64,000 nt of DNA from Bryobacteraceae bacterium (GTDB lineage Bacteria; Acidobacteriota; Terriglobia; Bryobacterales; Bryobacteraceae), in NCBI GenBank assembly GCA_041394945.1, contig JAWKHH010000001.1, forward strand, positions 496,001-560,000, written 5' to 3'. Positions 45,658 to 55,090 of the stretch are shown here, in pieces. Position 1 is the stretch's first letter. Each line of letters opens with the position of its first letter. Both the position numbers and the translations under genes were made by a program. Under the pieces are notes generated by a model that saw only the letters and a list, made by a program, of their open reading frames with translations, did not search any database and had not been told where the DNA came from.

Positions 45658-46207
45658 CCTCGCGGAGGCAGGCCATCACTTCGCGGTAGAACTCGGGGTG
45701 GGACTCCCAGGTCTGCGCGGTAACCAGACGCCCGTCGCGCACCGCCTGGCGCTGGTCCCAAGCGCCCTTGCACATCGCCACTTCGAAGCGAACGTGTTCA
45801 TAGCAGGTGACCGTGCGGCCCTCCAGAATCCCGGCGGCGGCAAGCACCTGGATGCCGTGGCAGATCGAGAAGATCCACCTTCCGGCCCGGTGCATGGCGC
45901 GGACGATCTCGAGAAGGCGATCGTTGTGGCGCAGGTACTCCGGCGCGCGGCCGCCGAGCACCAGGATCGCGTCGAATGCGGCGGGGTCGACGTCGGCGAA
46001 ACCCAACGTCGCGGTGACGCCATATCCCGGCCGTTCGATGTAGGTTTCCCAGCCGGGCTCGAAATCGTGCATCACCATGTTCATCCGTCGAGGCGCAGTG
46101 GAGGCGACCACGGGTTCCATGCCTTCTTCCTGAAGGCGGTGGATGGCGTACCAGGCCTCGTAGCCTTCGCCGGCGTCACCGGTGACGATGAGGACGCGCT
46201 TGCTCAT
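45653..46207 (-). CDS. DJ-1/PfpI-family protein
   Basis: The 184-residue protein has the DJ-1/PfpI core. The nucleophilic Cys116-His117 lies in 'WIFSICHGIQVLAAAG', and the acidic partner and 'ILVLGGRAPEYLR' strand are also present. PfpI-type members act as proteases, deglycases or chaperones, and the exact role cannot be told here. It is on the minus strand between the tandem tonB genes (convergent) and exbD (divergent, 53 bp). Confidence 0.88.
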   Translation of the reverse strand: MSKRVLIVTGDAGEGYEAWYAIHRLQEEGMEPVVASTAPRRMNMVMHDFEPGWETYIERPGYGVTATLGFADVDPAAFDAILVLGGRAPEYLRHNDRLLEIVRAMHRAGRWIFSICHGIQVLAAAGILEGRTVTCYEHVRFEVAMCKGAWDQRQAVRDGRLVTAQTWESHPEFYREVMACLREA

Positions 46208-46260
46208 AAGCTCTCATGGTAACCGGGAACTTTCGCCGCGGCGCGGCGGTCTATGAGGCC

Positions 46261-46677
46261 ATGGCGATGAACCTGGGCGGACAGCGCGGCGTGAGAGCCG
46301 AGATCAACATCACACCGATGATCGACGTGCTGCTGGTGCTGATCATCATGTTCATGGTGATCGTTCCACTGAAGCCGGTGGGCCTGCCATCGCAGGCGCC
46401 GCAACCGGCTCCCGAGAGCGCGCCCGCGCGGCCGGACCCGCGCCACGTCGTGGTGTTCATCAAGGGCGGCGGCGATCTGGAGCTGAACCGGCAGCCGCTG
46501 AAGACCACGGAATTGAAGCCGAAACTGTTGTCGATTTTTCAAGGCCGGCCGGACGGCGTCGTCTTCATCGATGCCGCACCGGCGCTCGAGTTCGCCGAGG
46601 TCGCGCAGGTGATCGACATCGCGCGCGGCGCAGGCGTGGAGAACGTCGGGCTGATGCCGGGCCGGAAAGCGCAGTAG
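46261..46677 (+). CDS. exbD: ExbD/TolR-family biopolymer transport protein
   Basis: The 138-residue protein has the ExbD membrane anchor with the functional Asp in 'EINITPMIDVLLVLIIMFMVIVPLKP' and a periplasmic C-terminal domain ('VVVFIKGGGDLELNRQPLKTTELKPKLLSIF...'). It would pair with ExbB, which is not in this window, to energise TonB. ATG 46261 is chosen since it keeps the usual short cytoplasmic end; an upstream ATG at 46216 is possible. TonB proteins are nearby, so this may form part of their motor. Confidence 0.85.
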   Translation: MAMNLGGQRGVRAEINITPMIDVLLVLIIMFMVIVPLKPVGLPSQAPQPAPESAPARPDPRHVVVFIKGGGDLELNRQPLKTTELKPKLLSIFQGRPDGVVFIDAAPALEFAEVAQVIDIARGAGVENVGLMPGRKAQ

Positions 46678-46686
46678 CAGCTCGAA

Positions 46687-47199
46687 CTAGCGGTAGCGAT
46701 CGCGAAGGATCTGCAGGTGATGCGTGACGTGGCCGGCGGTGATGAAGGCAAGGGCGTTCACCGTGAACTCGACACCGCTGGCGATGCCGCGCGCGGACCA
46801 CGCCTCGGCGGGAAGATTCCGGAACAGGGCGATCGTTGAAGCGCGGATCACGCGCCACTCGGCGACCTGCGCCGCCCAAGAGATGTGGTCCGCCTTGGCT
46901 CCGGCGGCGGCGATGTCCTGGTCGTAGCCTGGCAGCGGATCCGTGAACCCGCGGGCGAACCACAGGGCCCGGAACACGAAGGCGCGTTCGGTGTCGTTGA
47001 TGTGGTTGAGCACTTCGCGAATGCTCCACTTGCCGGGCGCGTAGCGATGTAGCGACCCCTCTTCGGAAATCGTCGAGCAATAGGCGTCCATCTCGTCGAG
47101 TTGCGCCTCGAGCGTCGCGAGCACATCTTCGCCGCCCGCCTTTTCGATGTACAGGGAGTAATAGGGTGCGGCTTCGCCCGGACCGGGGATGTTTGGCAT
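46687..47199 (-). CDS. DinB-family protein
   Basis: The 170-residue protein matches the DinB superfamily: 'KWSIREVLNHINDTERAFVFRAL' and the C-terminal 'AFITAGHVTHHLQILRDRY' provide three conserved His residues for a divalent metal site. Proteins of this family act as metal-dependent thiol S-transferases (bacillithiol or mycothiol type) or are of unknown function. It is on the minus strand, ending 9 bp after the convergent exbD. Confidence 0.88.
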   Translation of the reverse strand: MPNIPGPGEAAPYYSLYIEKAGGEDVLATLEAQLDEMDAYCSTISEEGSLHRYAPGKWSIREVLNHINDTERAFVFRALWFARGFTDPLPGYDQDIAAAGAKADHISWAAQVAEWRVIRASTIALFRNLPAEAWSARGIASGVEFTVNALAFITAGHVTHHLQILRDRYR

Positions 47200-47217
47200 G
47201 AGCGTATTATCGCGCGG

Positions 47218-47595
47218 TCAGGGAACCGTCACCGTGCCCTTGGCGCGCCAGCCAGTGTTGTGCGCGGCGGCGTCGCGAGCGGCCGTGTAGACGGTCCGGT
47301 CACCGGCGAAAGCGGCCTTGAACGTTACGTTCAACGTCAGAGTGAGCGTGCTCCCAGCGCCGGAGACGCTCGAACCCGTTCCCGCGATTGTGCACTGGCT
47401 ATTGGCGATCGATCCGGTTCCAGGCAGCTTCAGTGAACCGGCGAAAGGCCCGCCCGCGTCGCCCGCGTTGTTCACCAGGAATAACGTGGACGTGGATCGT
47501 ACAAAGGCGAGGTAGCAGGCGTTGCGGCCGTCGATGGCATCGTTGATAAGCAGGTTGACCACATCCAGATCGGCGAAACCGTCGTTGTCGGAGAA
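47218..47595 (-). repeat. Second C-terminal protein repeat
   Basis: This segment encodes the last ~125 residues, from 'FSDNDGFAD' to the stop. It matches the neighbouring segment in 'AIDGRNACYLAFV', 'FLVNNAGDAGGPFAGS', 'NSQCTI' and 'TGWRAKGT'. The two copies are clearly related but not identical. The pattern recurs in other acidobacterial secreted proteins. Confidence 0.8.
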
Positions 47596-49932
47596 GCGGG
47601 CGGTGAAGGTGACGGGCCGTGTCGTGGCGCGGCTCGGCTCAAGCCCGGCCACTGAAATCGCCGCCGGCCCGCCTCCGGGGACGGTCCAGACGCCCTTGGC
47701 GCGCCAGCCAGTGCCGTGGTTGGCTTTGTCGCGCGCGGCAAGATAGAGGATTCGGTCTCCGTTGAAGGCGGTTTTGAACGCGATCGGAAGGTTTAGCAGC
47801 AGCGTGTCGCCGATCGAGAGGACATTGGCGCCGGATGCCGAGATCGTGCATTGGCTGTTTGAAGCCGTGCCCGTTCCGGGTACGACGATGGAACCGGCGA
47901 ACGGACCGCCGGCGTCCCCAGCGTCGTTCACAAGAAACACCGAGCCCGCCGCGGGACCCGACGGAACAAAGGCGATGTAGCAGGATTGCCGCCCGTCGAG
48001 AACGTTGTAGATGAGCGCGTTCAACACGGCGAGGTCGCCGGCCCCGTTCTCGTCACGGAAGGCGAACTGAAACGTCTGCGAAGCCCCCGAGCCGAACGCA
48101 GGCACGGACTCGGCGACTTCGGGCGCCGGATTGGCGATGGTTCCCACGCCGCGCTGCGTCACAGTGAGAGTCTGCCCGGCGATGGAGATCGTGCCCGTCC
48201 GCGATTGGGCCGACGCGTTCGGCGCGGCTTCGAAGTATGGAGTGAAGACGCTCTGGGGCATCGTGATCCAAGCCGCGTTCGGCGAGGCTTGCCAGAAACA
48301 CGCCGGCTGCGTGATGACGCTGAAAACGCGCGGCCCGCCGGCAGCGGGCATCGTAATCGCGGTGGGCGAAAGGCTATAGGTGCACGCCGTGAGGAACTCC
48401 CAGAGGCTCGCCAGGCCCTGCCCCTTCGAGTTCTTCGGCGTAACGCTCCAGAAGTAGGTGGTTCCCGGCAGGAGCGGACCGTTGGGCGTGAAGCCGCCAC
48501 CTGTGGTGTTGCCGGCCAACGGAATTGGCAGGCTGGAACCGAAGCGGACGTCGTAGGATTCGGCCGTGGCGTTACGGCCCCATGAGAGCACCGGGTTCAG
48601 CGGCACCTCAACGGCGAGGTGCGGCGGATTCGGTTCGATGACGATCGGCGGGGCGGGCCGCCACTTGCCAAACGTGACGCGAACCACGCTTTCCGCCAGC
48701 TTCCCACGCACGTTGAAGCCGCGCAGCTTGCCGCTGCTGTTGGCGTATTCCTGGTTGCCGGCCATCATGATGTCCCACAGAAACGCTCCGCGGAGCAGGC
48801 CGGGGTTTTCGTCCATGACGTTGAAAAGCGCCTGGTAGATCGCGGATTGAGTCTCCTCGCCGTCATCCTTACTGTTCCCGTTGGAGTCGCCGACAACCTT
48901 GGTGACGCCTTCCTGTGAGTTGGGCGTTGCCGGGGATTGCGTGGAATCCGTGTAGCCGAATTCGAGGAAAACGATTGGGAGCTGCGGATTCCGATTGTGG
49001 AGCGGCGTGAGGTAGGCATCGAAGATCTGCCGCCACCGGGTTTCGAGTTGCACGGCCGTGGGAATCGAGGCGACCGGGGCCGGAAACAGCGGGAAATAGG
49101 CGCTCACGCCGATCATATCGAGGCCGGCATCCTGCCACAGCATGTCGAGCGCGGGTCCGAATACGTTCGAATCCGTGAGCACGGCGTAGTGCATATCGTA
49201 GGTGAGGGTGCGCGGGTAGACTTGCCGGACGGCGGCGGTCATGTTTTGAATCTGCGTCCGAAATTCGTTCGGCCACGCGGGCGACGTGCGGGTGCGGAAG
49301 AGGCGGTCCGTCTCCGTGCCGAGCGAGTAGAGGCCGACGCCCTCTTCGGCGGCGATTTCGCCGAAGTGGACCGCCTGCTGCGTGTAGGTGTTCCAGAAGC
49401 TCGAGACGAACGCGGCCTGGTTGGCGTGGGACGGGCTCCACGGCCAGTTGGCGGCGCTCACTCCGCCGGGCACGGAAGTGTCGCCCAACTGCCATCGTGA
49501 GACGGGACGAACGGAGGTGGATGATTCCTGATCTTCGAACGCGAGCGTGAGATAGACCTGGAAGCCCTCCGTACGGAAGCGTCGGATGAGGTTGCGCAAA
49601 AACGTATCGGTGAAAGTGGGAATGAAGACGCCGCTGTACCTGCGCTCAACGGTGCTATCGAGTGAATCGGCGACATGAAGCGCAACCGAGATCCCAACCC
49701 AATTCGCGCGGATGGATCGAAGGAAATCGAAATACTCGGCGGGCATCGTGGTGACGCCTTCCTTGTTCGTGCCCCAGTTCCCGCCCATGAATACGGGACG
49801 GAAATCCGAGAAGTCAATCGCGCCGCGAGCCGGCACTTGCGCAAGGACGGGTTGGTGGATCGCGGGGAGCAAGATCGCGCCGAGCACGGCGGCCAGTGAA
49901 AATCCGCGCGTGCGCTGGGCGAGTCCTCGCAT
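47218..49932 (-). CDS. Large secreted glycoside hydrolase-like protein with Fn3/BACON and repeat domains
   Basis: The protein has about 904 residues: a signal peptide (to about residue 32), a TIM-barrel like that of GH113-type enzymes (about 35-430; 'YDMHYAVL', 'LDMIGVSAYFPLFP', with a candidate catalytic Glu in 'LPIVFLEFGYTDS'), a Fn3-like domain, a BACON domain ('AITMPAAGGPRVFSVITQPACFWQASPNAAWITMP') and two tandem C-terminal repeats of about 125 residues. ATG 49932 starts the signal peptide. The function is likely polysaccharide degradation; GH113 membership is inferred from motifs and not certain. It lies next to a divergently oriented-free EamA transporter gene on the same strand. Confidence 0.75.
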   Translation of the reverse strand: MRGLAQRTRGFSLAAVLGAILLPAIHQPVLAQVPARGAIDFSDFRPVFMGGNWGTNKEGVTTMPAEYFDFLRSIRANWVGISVALHVADSLDSTVERRYSGVFIPTFTDTFLRNLIRRFRTEGFQVYLTLAFEDQESSTSVRPVSRWQLGDTSVPGGVSAANWPWSPSHANQAAFVSSFWNTYTQQAVHFGEIAAEEGVGLYSLGTETDRLFRTRTSPAWPNEFRTQIQNMTAAVRQVYPRTLTYDMHYAVLTDSNVFGPALDMLWQDAGLDMIGVSAYFPLFPAPVASIPTAVQLETRWRQIFDAYLTPLHNRNPQLPIVFLEFGYTDSTQSPATPNSQEGVTKVVGDSNGNSKDDGEETQSAIYQALFNVMDENPGLLRGAFLWDIMMAGNQEYANSSGKLRGFNVRGKLAESVVRVTFGKWRPAPPIVIEPNPPHLAVEVPLNPVLSWGRNATAESYDVRFGSSLPIPLAGNTTGGGFTPNGPLLPGTTYFWSVTPKNSKGQGLASLWEFLTACTYSLSPTAITMPAAGGPRVFSVITQPACFWQASPNAAWITMPQSVFTPYFEAAPNASAQSRTGTISIAGQTLTVTQRGVGTIANPAPEVAESVPAFGSGASQTFQFAFRDENGAGDLAVLNALIYNVLDGRQSCYIAFVPSGPAAGSVFLVNDAGDAGGPFAGSIVVPGTGTASNSQCTISASGANVLSIGDTLLLNLPIAFKTAFNGDRILYLAARDKANHGTGWRAKGVWTVPGGGPAAISVAGLEPSRATTRPVTFTARFSDNDGFADLDVVNLLINDAIDGRNACYLAFVRSTSTLFLVNNAGDAGGPFAGSLKLPGTGSIANSQCTIAGTGSSVSGAGSTLTLTLNVTFKAAFAGDRTVYTAARDAAAHNTGWRAKGTVTVP
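47678..48060 (-). repeat. First C-terminal protein repeat
   Basis: This segment encodes about 127 residues, from 'FRDENGAGD' to 'GVWTVPG', and shares 'FLVNDAGDAGGPFAGS', 'SNSQCTISASG' and 'HGTGWRAKG' with the copy that follows it. The paired cysteines ('QSCY' and 'SQCT') could form disulfides. Confidence 0.8.
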
Positions 49933-49958
49933 GGGGGGAGGATAACATAGCGCGACCG

Positions 49959-50816
49959 CTATGCTTTTCGCGAAGCCAGCGCCACGCGAGCCACCGTGGA
50001 TCCGAGGATCAGCGCACCGCCCGCCAACGCCAGTCGGCCGGGCTTCTCGCCGTGCAGCATCCATGCCCAAATCGGGCTGAACGTCGGCTCGGCGAGGATC
50101 AGCAGCGACGCTTCCAGGGCCGTGATGCCGCGGACGCCGCGAGTGAGCAGCACGTATCCAGCGGCGATCTGAATGCAGCCGAGGTAGGCGACGATGGCCC
50201 AATCCTTGGGCGTGGCCGCGAGCGGGAGCGCGAAGCCAAGGCACAGCAGAAACGAGGTGGCGTTGCCCGACATGACGACGGCCATGCCCGGTTCGCCGCG
50301 CGCGCCGGAACGCTCCATATAGCGCAGAATCGCGATCACCGTTGCCCAGGCGACGGAGCAAAGCAGTCCGAGCATGTTGCCGAGGCGAGGATTGGGCGCG
50401 GTGGCATACGTGGCTTGGTCCCCAAGGAAGAATAACGCCGCTCCGGTTGCCATCAGAAGAAGGAACAAGCCGTCAGCGGGTTTGGCGCGTTCCTTGAGCA
50501 GCCACGGTCCAAGCAGGATCAGGTAGAACGGCGCCGAGTCCTGCAGGAAGATGGCGTTGGCGGCGGTGGTGAGCTTGTTGGCGAGGGAGAAGCTCACGGT
50601 CATCACCGTGTAGAGCAAGCCGATGAGGGCGATACGCGGCGTCCAGCTTGCGCGCGCCGGCGGCAGCACCAGGGCGATGGTAAGCGCGGCGAAACCGGAG
50701 CGGAGCCCGGCCACCTGCCACCCGGTGAGCGAAGTGGCTTTGATCGCGGCGCCGCCGGTGGAAAACAAAACCGCGGCCGCAAGCACGTAGAGCCGCGATT
50801 TTGTTTCGGGTGGCAT
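49959..50816 (-). CDS. EamA/DMT-family transporter
   Basis: The 285-residue protein has about ten predicted membrane helices in two EamA repeats: 'AAAVLFSTGGAAIKATSLTGWQVAGLRSG' and, in the second half, 'LGCIQIAAGYVLLTRGVRGITALEASLLILAEPTFSPIWAWML' with the conserved 'E-P' motif. Such exporters carry metabolites or amino acids out of the cell; the substrate is unknown. It is on the minus strand, directly upstream of the GH-like gene in transcription order. Confidence 0.9.
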   Translation of the reverse strand: MPPETKSRLYVLAAAVLFSTGGAAIKATSLTGWQVAGLRSGFAALTIALVLPPARASWTPRIALIGLLYTVMTVSFSLANKLTTAANAIFLQDSAPFYLILLGPWLLKERAKPADGLFLLLMATGAALFFLGDQATYATAPNPRLGNMLGLLCSVAWATVIAILRYMERSGARGEPGMAVVMSGNATSFLLCLGFALPLAATPKDWAIVAYLGCIQIAAGYVLLTRGVRGITALEASLLILAEPTFSPIWAWMLHGEKPGRLALAGGALILGSTVARVALASRKA

Positions 50817-50838
50817 CGGCGAGACGGTCTTTGTGAGT

Positions 50839-51726
50839 TTACCCGTTTCGCGCGAGGACGGCAGCGCGGCGCTCCGCCGTCATGATCGGCCGGATGACGG
50901 GATGCGTCAAAAGCGCCACCGGAGCAACCTGCGCGCGATCAGCCGGGTTCCATCGGGGCAGGGCCGCCGCGATGCGCTCCCACGCAGCGGCGGGCTCGCC
51001 CCGTTCGATGAGGGACGCGGCGAGGAAAAGCGTGTCCTCGAAGGCGACAATCGCGGGATGCTCCGCCGCCACGCGGAAGGCGACTTCCGGCAGGCGGAAG
51101 GAGATCGCCCAGAACAATTCAGTGCGGGCGCGTTCGACGGGGTCCTCCATGACGTGAGGACGGAGGCGCGTTGTGTTGCGGATGCGGGTTTCGAACTTCG
51201 TCTGGCGGAAGGCGTCATCGGGGTTGCGGCCGTCCGGATGCGACGGATAGAGCGGCAGCGGCGCGATAGCCGGATCGGGCGGCGCACCCTCGCGCGCCGA
51301 CCAGTCCTGAATCCGGTCCAGGATCGCCAGCCACTGGTTGCGCCCGGCGCTATCCTGCCACTCCCAGAGGACCTCGCGGCTGCGATGGAGGCGCGTATCG
51401 AGCGGCAACCAGAGTTCGCCTTCCCGGGCGGCGAGCGCGGCCAGTTCGGCCATTTCCGGAAAGATCGCGAGCGAAAGGGCATGCTCGGGATGTTCGAGAG
51501 AAACGCCGGCCGACTGCAGACAGTCCTTCCATTCGGCGTGAAACGCGTAGATCTCGGCGAGAGGGATTGCCGCGCGCACATCGCCGAGGCGGAGGAGGCG
51601 CTCGAGGCCATCGAGCGCGGGCTCGATGTGGCCGTCGCGAGCCGCGCCCACGAGATCGAGGATGGGCTGCCAGGCTTGGATCAGATCGGAGGGCGGGTGC
51701 ACTTCTTCCAGTCTACCGGATCGCAT
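50839..51726 (-). CDS. Protein of unknown function (295 aa)
   Basis: The protein is soluble and rich in Ala, Glu and Leu, likely all-helical, with repeats of the type 'LEIPALDGLERLLRLGDVRAAIPLAEIYAF' that suggest HEAT/TPR-like packing. No family or catalytic motif was recognised. It ends 23 bp upstream of the EamA gene on the same strand, so it may be co-transcribed with it. The start is ATG 51726, with no competing signal. Confidence 0.65.
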   Translation of the reverse strand: MRSGRLEEVHPPSDLIQAWQPILDLVGAARDGHIEPALDGLERLLRLGDVRAAIPLAEIYAFHAEWKDCLQSAGVSLEHPEHALSLAIFPEMAELAALAAREGELWLPLDTRLHRSREVLWEWQDSAGRNQWLAILDRIQDWSAREGAPPDPAIAPLPLYPSHPDGRNPDDAFRQTKFETRIRNTTRLRPHVMEDPVERARTELFWAISFRLPEVAFRVAAEHPAIVAFEDTLFLAASLIERGEPAAAWERIAAALPRWNPADRAQVAPVALLTHPVIRPIMTAERRAAVLARNG

Positions 51727-51846
51727 TTCGGAAACCGTCTAGAGTGTTTATTTATAAAGACTTATTAAAGATAGCCACTTGCATTCCACGCACGATGTTG
51801 ATAGCGTCGAGCCATATTTGATTCCGCTTCAGGGAGGTCTCGCCAT
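51727..51846. other. AT-rich upstream region of the third receptor gene
   Basis: The 120-bp gap includes an AT-rich tract 'TTTATTTATAAAGACTTATT' at about 51748-51767, unusual in this GC-rich DNA, and an AGGGAGGT ribosome-binding site 5-6 nt before ATG 51847. A usable sigma-70 promoter is likely within it, but no pair of boxes with a good spacer stands out. Confidence 0.4.
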
Positions 51847-54800
51847 ATGGCCAAGATCCTGTTCGCCGCTGTGCTTGCCGCCGTCCCGGCCCTCGCGCAG
51901 ACGACATTCGCCACCATCACGGGCACCGTGCACGACGCCAGCGGCGCCGTGATTCCGAACGCCGAGATTGTGGCCGTTCACCTCGATTCCAACTACGCCT
52001 ACCGCGCGCCTTCGAACGAGGCCGGCAACTACCGCATCGGCCAACTGCGTGAAGGCGCCTACTCGCTGAAGGCTTCGGCCGGCGGCTTCAAGGAAGCGTT
52101 CGTTCCGAGGGTGGAACTGGTTTCGCTCGATGTGCGCCGCGTAGACTTCACGCTCGAGGTGGGTGCGGTGGACACGCGCGTGGAAGTGGAAGCAGGCGCG
52201 GCGTTGATCGAGACCGAGACGGCGCGGATCTCCGATTCCAAGTCCGCCGGACAGTTGAAGGTGCTGCCGATGAATACGCGGTCCCTGTGGAACTTCGTCG
52301 GGCTCTCGCCGGGCGTGGTGCAGGCGGGCAACGGATCTTCGACGCGGCGGTTCTCCGGCTCGCGCGCCAACCAGAGCGACGCCTCGATTGACGGCATCAC
52401 GCTTTCGAACCAATACGACGGCACGCAGATCTCGCCGCTTGTTTCGCAGATCGAGAGCTTCCAGGAGTTCCGCGTGGACACGGCGAACAACACGGCCGAG
52501 TTTGGCGGCATCGGACAGGTGACGATCGTCTCCAAGGGCGGCTCGAATCAACTACACGGTTCCGCGTTCGACTACTACTCGTCGCCCTGGTTCCGGGCGC
52601 GAAATCCGTTCGCGCCGCGGCGGGGCACCGGCATCCGGCACGAGCCTGGAGCCTCGATCGGCGGACCGGTGGTGCTGCCGAAGATCTACGACGGCCACAA
52701 CCGCACGTTCTTCTTCTACTCCTTCGAAACCTCGCGCGGCAGCCAGATCCAGTCCCTGTTAAACCCGACGGTGGCTCCGTCGTCCTGGCGCACGGGCAAC
52801 CTGACAAGCGGCGGCGCCAATCTCGTGGACCCGTTCGCCAACAACGCCCCGTTCCCGAACCGCCAGATTCCGGCGTCGCGCATCAGCCCGGTTTCGCAAA
52901 AGATCCAATCGCGCTTCTTCCCGCTGCCGAACGTCGGCGGCGAAGACGTTTTCGGGCCGCAGAACTTCGTGCAGCAGCTCTCGCGTCAGTTCGATCCCAA
53001 CACCTACTGGACCTCGCGGATCGATCACCGCTTCACGGACCGCCACTTTGTTTTCGGCCGCTACACGTGGAACCGCTCCTACTCGCGCGACTATGAAGGC
53101 AACCTGCCTTCGATCGGCCAGCGCTGGCAGACGCGCGACACCCGCGGCATCAACCTCTCCTACACGGCGACGATCTCCACTTCGCTGATCAACGAGTTCC
53201 GCTGGGGCTACGCCTTCAACGACAATCCGCGCAACGGTCCGCTGATGGGGCTCGAGGTGGTGAAGGACATCGGCATCACCGGCCTTGTCCCCGACCTCCC
53301 CGACATCAACGGAGTCACGCAGATCACGTGGTCCAACATCGGACTCACCGGCATCTCGCAAACGCCGTGGCGCCACCCCGGCTTCAAGAATTTCGCGCAG
53401 CAATGGCAGGAGCACCTCTCCTGGTTCCGCGGCAAGCACAACGTAAAGATGGGCGTGCTGCTCTCGCGAGTGGGCTTTTACGATCAGAACCAGCCGGCCG
53501 CGCTGTTCGGGAACCTCAACTTCTCCAACCGCTTCACTGGCCATCCGTACGGCGACTTCCTGCTCGGCATTCCCACCACGACGCAGCGGGCGGCGCCGGC
53601 GCTGTACGTCGATCGCGTGCGCTGGTCGTGGGACTTCTTCGTCACCGACGAGTTCAAGCTCACTCCGAAACTGACGCTCAATGCCGGCATGCGCTACGAG
53701 ATCCATCCGTCGTGGGCGCAGGGCGACGGACGGCAATCGACGTTCGATCTGGCCAGCGGCAAGATCGTGATCCCGGACGGCGCCTCCGACAAGATCAGCC
53801 CGCTGATGCCGAAAGGCTACGTCGACATCGCCGAGGCGAGTTCAGTGCCCGGTTTCGATGGCAAGAAGCTGATCCGAAACGAGTACAACAACTTCGCGCC
53901 GCGCATCGGGCTGGCGTGGCGTCCGCTCGACAACCGGACAGTGATCCGCGCCGGATACGGCATCTTCTACGACATCGTCGCGCGCGCGGCGGCGGCGGGC
54001 GGCGCGCCGTTCCTGATCAACGAGCCGTCGTACACCAACACCCGACCAGCGCCGACGGTTGTGTTCCCCAACGTGTTCCCGAACTCGGTGGCCGGCCCCA
54101 CCACGATTTCGCTGCCGGCCGCCATCAACCCGAACCTCCGCGACCCGTACTCGATGCAGTACAACTTCACGATCGAGCACGAACGCTGGGATACCGGCTT
54201 CCGGCTGTCGTACATCGGGACCAACACGCGCCAGGGCGAGTGGGGGTACAATGCCAACCAGCCGCGTCCCGACGGGCAGTTGTTCATCAACAAGCCGCGC
54301 CCGTTCCCGCGCTACCCGGCGATCACCTACTACACCAACGGCGCCGGCCACCAGTACAATTCCTTCACGGCCGAGGCCGAGCGGCGCTTCTCGAAGGGCC
54401 TGGCATACCAGATCTCCTGGGTGTGGGCGCGCGACATCGGCGACCTCGAACGGCAGGAGCAGCCCGAGAACGCGTTTGACCGCGGCCGAGAACGCGCCGT
54501 GTGGCTCGACATCCCGACGCATCGCGCGACGGGCAACTTCCTGTGGGCGCTTCCGTTCGGCAAATCCGGATCGGGACTCTACAAGGCGCTCGTCGGCGGA
54601 TGGGAACTGAATGCCGTCTACAGCTTCTACTCCGGCCAATTCCTTTCGCCGGCATGGACAGGTCCCGATCCCACCGGCACCGCGTTCACTGCCTCCGCCA
54701 CTCCGGCGCAGGTGACCATCCGGCCGAACATCCTGCGGGACGCGAATCTTCCCGTCAACGACCGCACCACGCGGCGCTGGTTCGACACGTCCGCCTTCTC

Positions 54801-55089
54801 CGCCCCGAACCCGGGTTCCTACGGAACATCGTCGAAGGGCGTTATCTTCGGGCCCGGCTCGTCGATCCTGAACGCGGGCATCGCGAAGTATTTCTCAATC
54901 AAGGAGCGCCTGCGTCTGCGCTGGGAGCTTACCGGCACCAACGTGACCAACACGCCCAACTACGCCAACCCGAACACGAACATCACTTCGCTCGCGCAGG
55001 TGGGCGTGATTACCGGCGTGGGCGGCGTCTCGAGCCTGGACTCCTCGGGCGCGCGCGCGCTTCGAACCGGTCTGCGCGCCGAGTGGTAA
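51847..55089 (+). CDS. TonB-dependent receptor, Oar-like
   Basis: This 1080-residue outer-membrane protein has a signal peptide ('FAAVLAAVPALAQ'), a carboxypeptidase-regulatory-like domain (about 22-110, 'TITGTVHDASGAVIPNAEI'), a plug region ('NTRSLWNFVGLSPGV', 'DASIDGITLSNQYDGT', 'FRVDTANNTAEFGGIGQV') and a long beta-barrel whose last residues are 'LRTGLRAEW' with a C-terminal Trp. AGGGAGGT precedes the ATG at 51847. It is the best-preserved of the three receptors in the window; the substrate is unknown. Confidence 0.95.
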   Translation: MAKILFAAVLAAVPALAQTTFATITGTVHDASGAVIPNAEIVAVHLDSNYAYRAPSNEAGNYRIGQLREGAYSLKASAGGFKEAFVPRVELVSLDVRRVDFTLEVGAVDTRVEVEAGAALIETETARISDSKSAGQLKVLPMNTRSLWNFVGLSPGVVQAGNGSSTRRFSGSRANQSDASIDGITLSNQYDGTQISPLVSQIESFQEFRVDTANNTAEFGGIGQVTIVSKGGSNQLHGSAFDYYSSPWFRARNPFAPRRGTGIRHEPGASIGGPVVLPKIYDGHNRTFFFYSFETSRGSQIQSLLNPTVAPSSWRTGNLTSGGANLVDPFANNAPFPNRQIPASRISPVSQKIQSRFFPLPNVGGEDVFGPQNFVQQLSRQFDPNTYWTSRIDHRFTDRHFVFGRYTWNRSYSRDYEGNLPSIGQRWQTRDTRGINLSYTATISTSLINEFRWGYAFNDNPRNGPLMGLEVVKDIGITGLVPDLPDINGVTQITWSNIGLTGISQTPWRHPGFKNFAQQWQEHLSWFRGKHNVKMGVLLSRVGFYDQNQPAALFGNLNFSNRFTGHPYGDFLLGIPTTTQRAAPALYVDRVRWSWDFFVTDEFKLTPKLTLNAGMRYEIHPSWAQGDGRQSTFDLASGKIVIPDGASDKISPLMPKGYVDIAEASSVPGFDGKKLIRNEYNNFAPRIGLAWRPLDNRTVIRAGYGIFYDIVARAAAAGGAPFLINEPSYTNTRPAPTVVFPNVFPNSVAGPTTISLPAAINPNLRDPYSMQYNFTIEHERWDTGFRLSYIGTNTRQGEWGYNANQPRPDGQLFINKPRPFPRYPAITYYTNGAGHQYNSFTAEAERRFSKGLAYQISWVWARDIGDLERQEQPENAFDRGRERAVWLDIPTHRATGNFLWALPFGKSGSGLYKALVGGWELNAVYSFYSGQFLSPAWTGPDPTGTAFTASATPAQVTIRPNILRDANLPVNDRTTRRWFDTSAFSAPNPGSYGTSSKGVIFGPGSSILNAGIAKYFSIKERLRLRWELTGTNVTNTPNYANPNTNITSLAQVGVITGVGGVSSLDSSGARALRTGLRAEW

Positions 55090-55090
55090 G

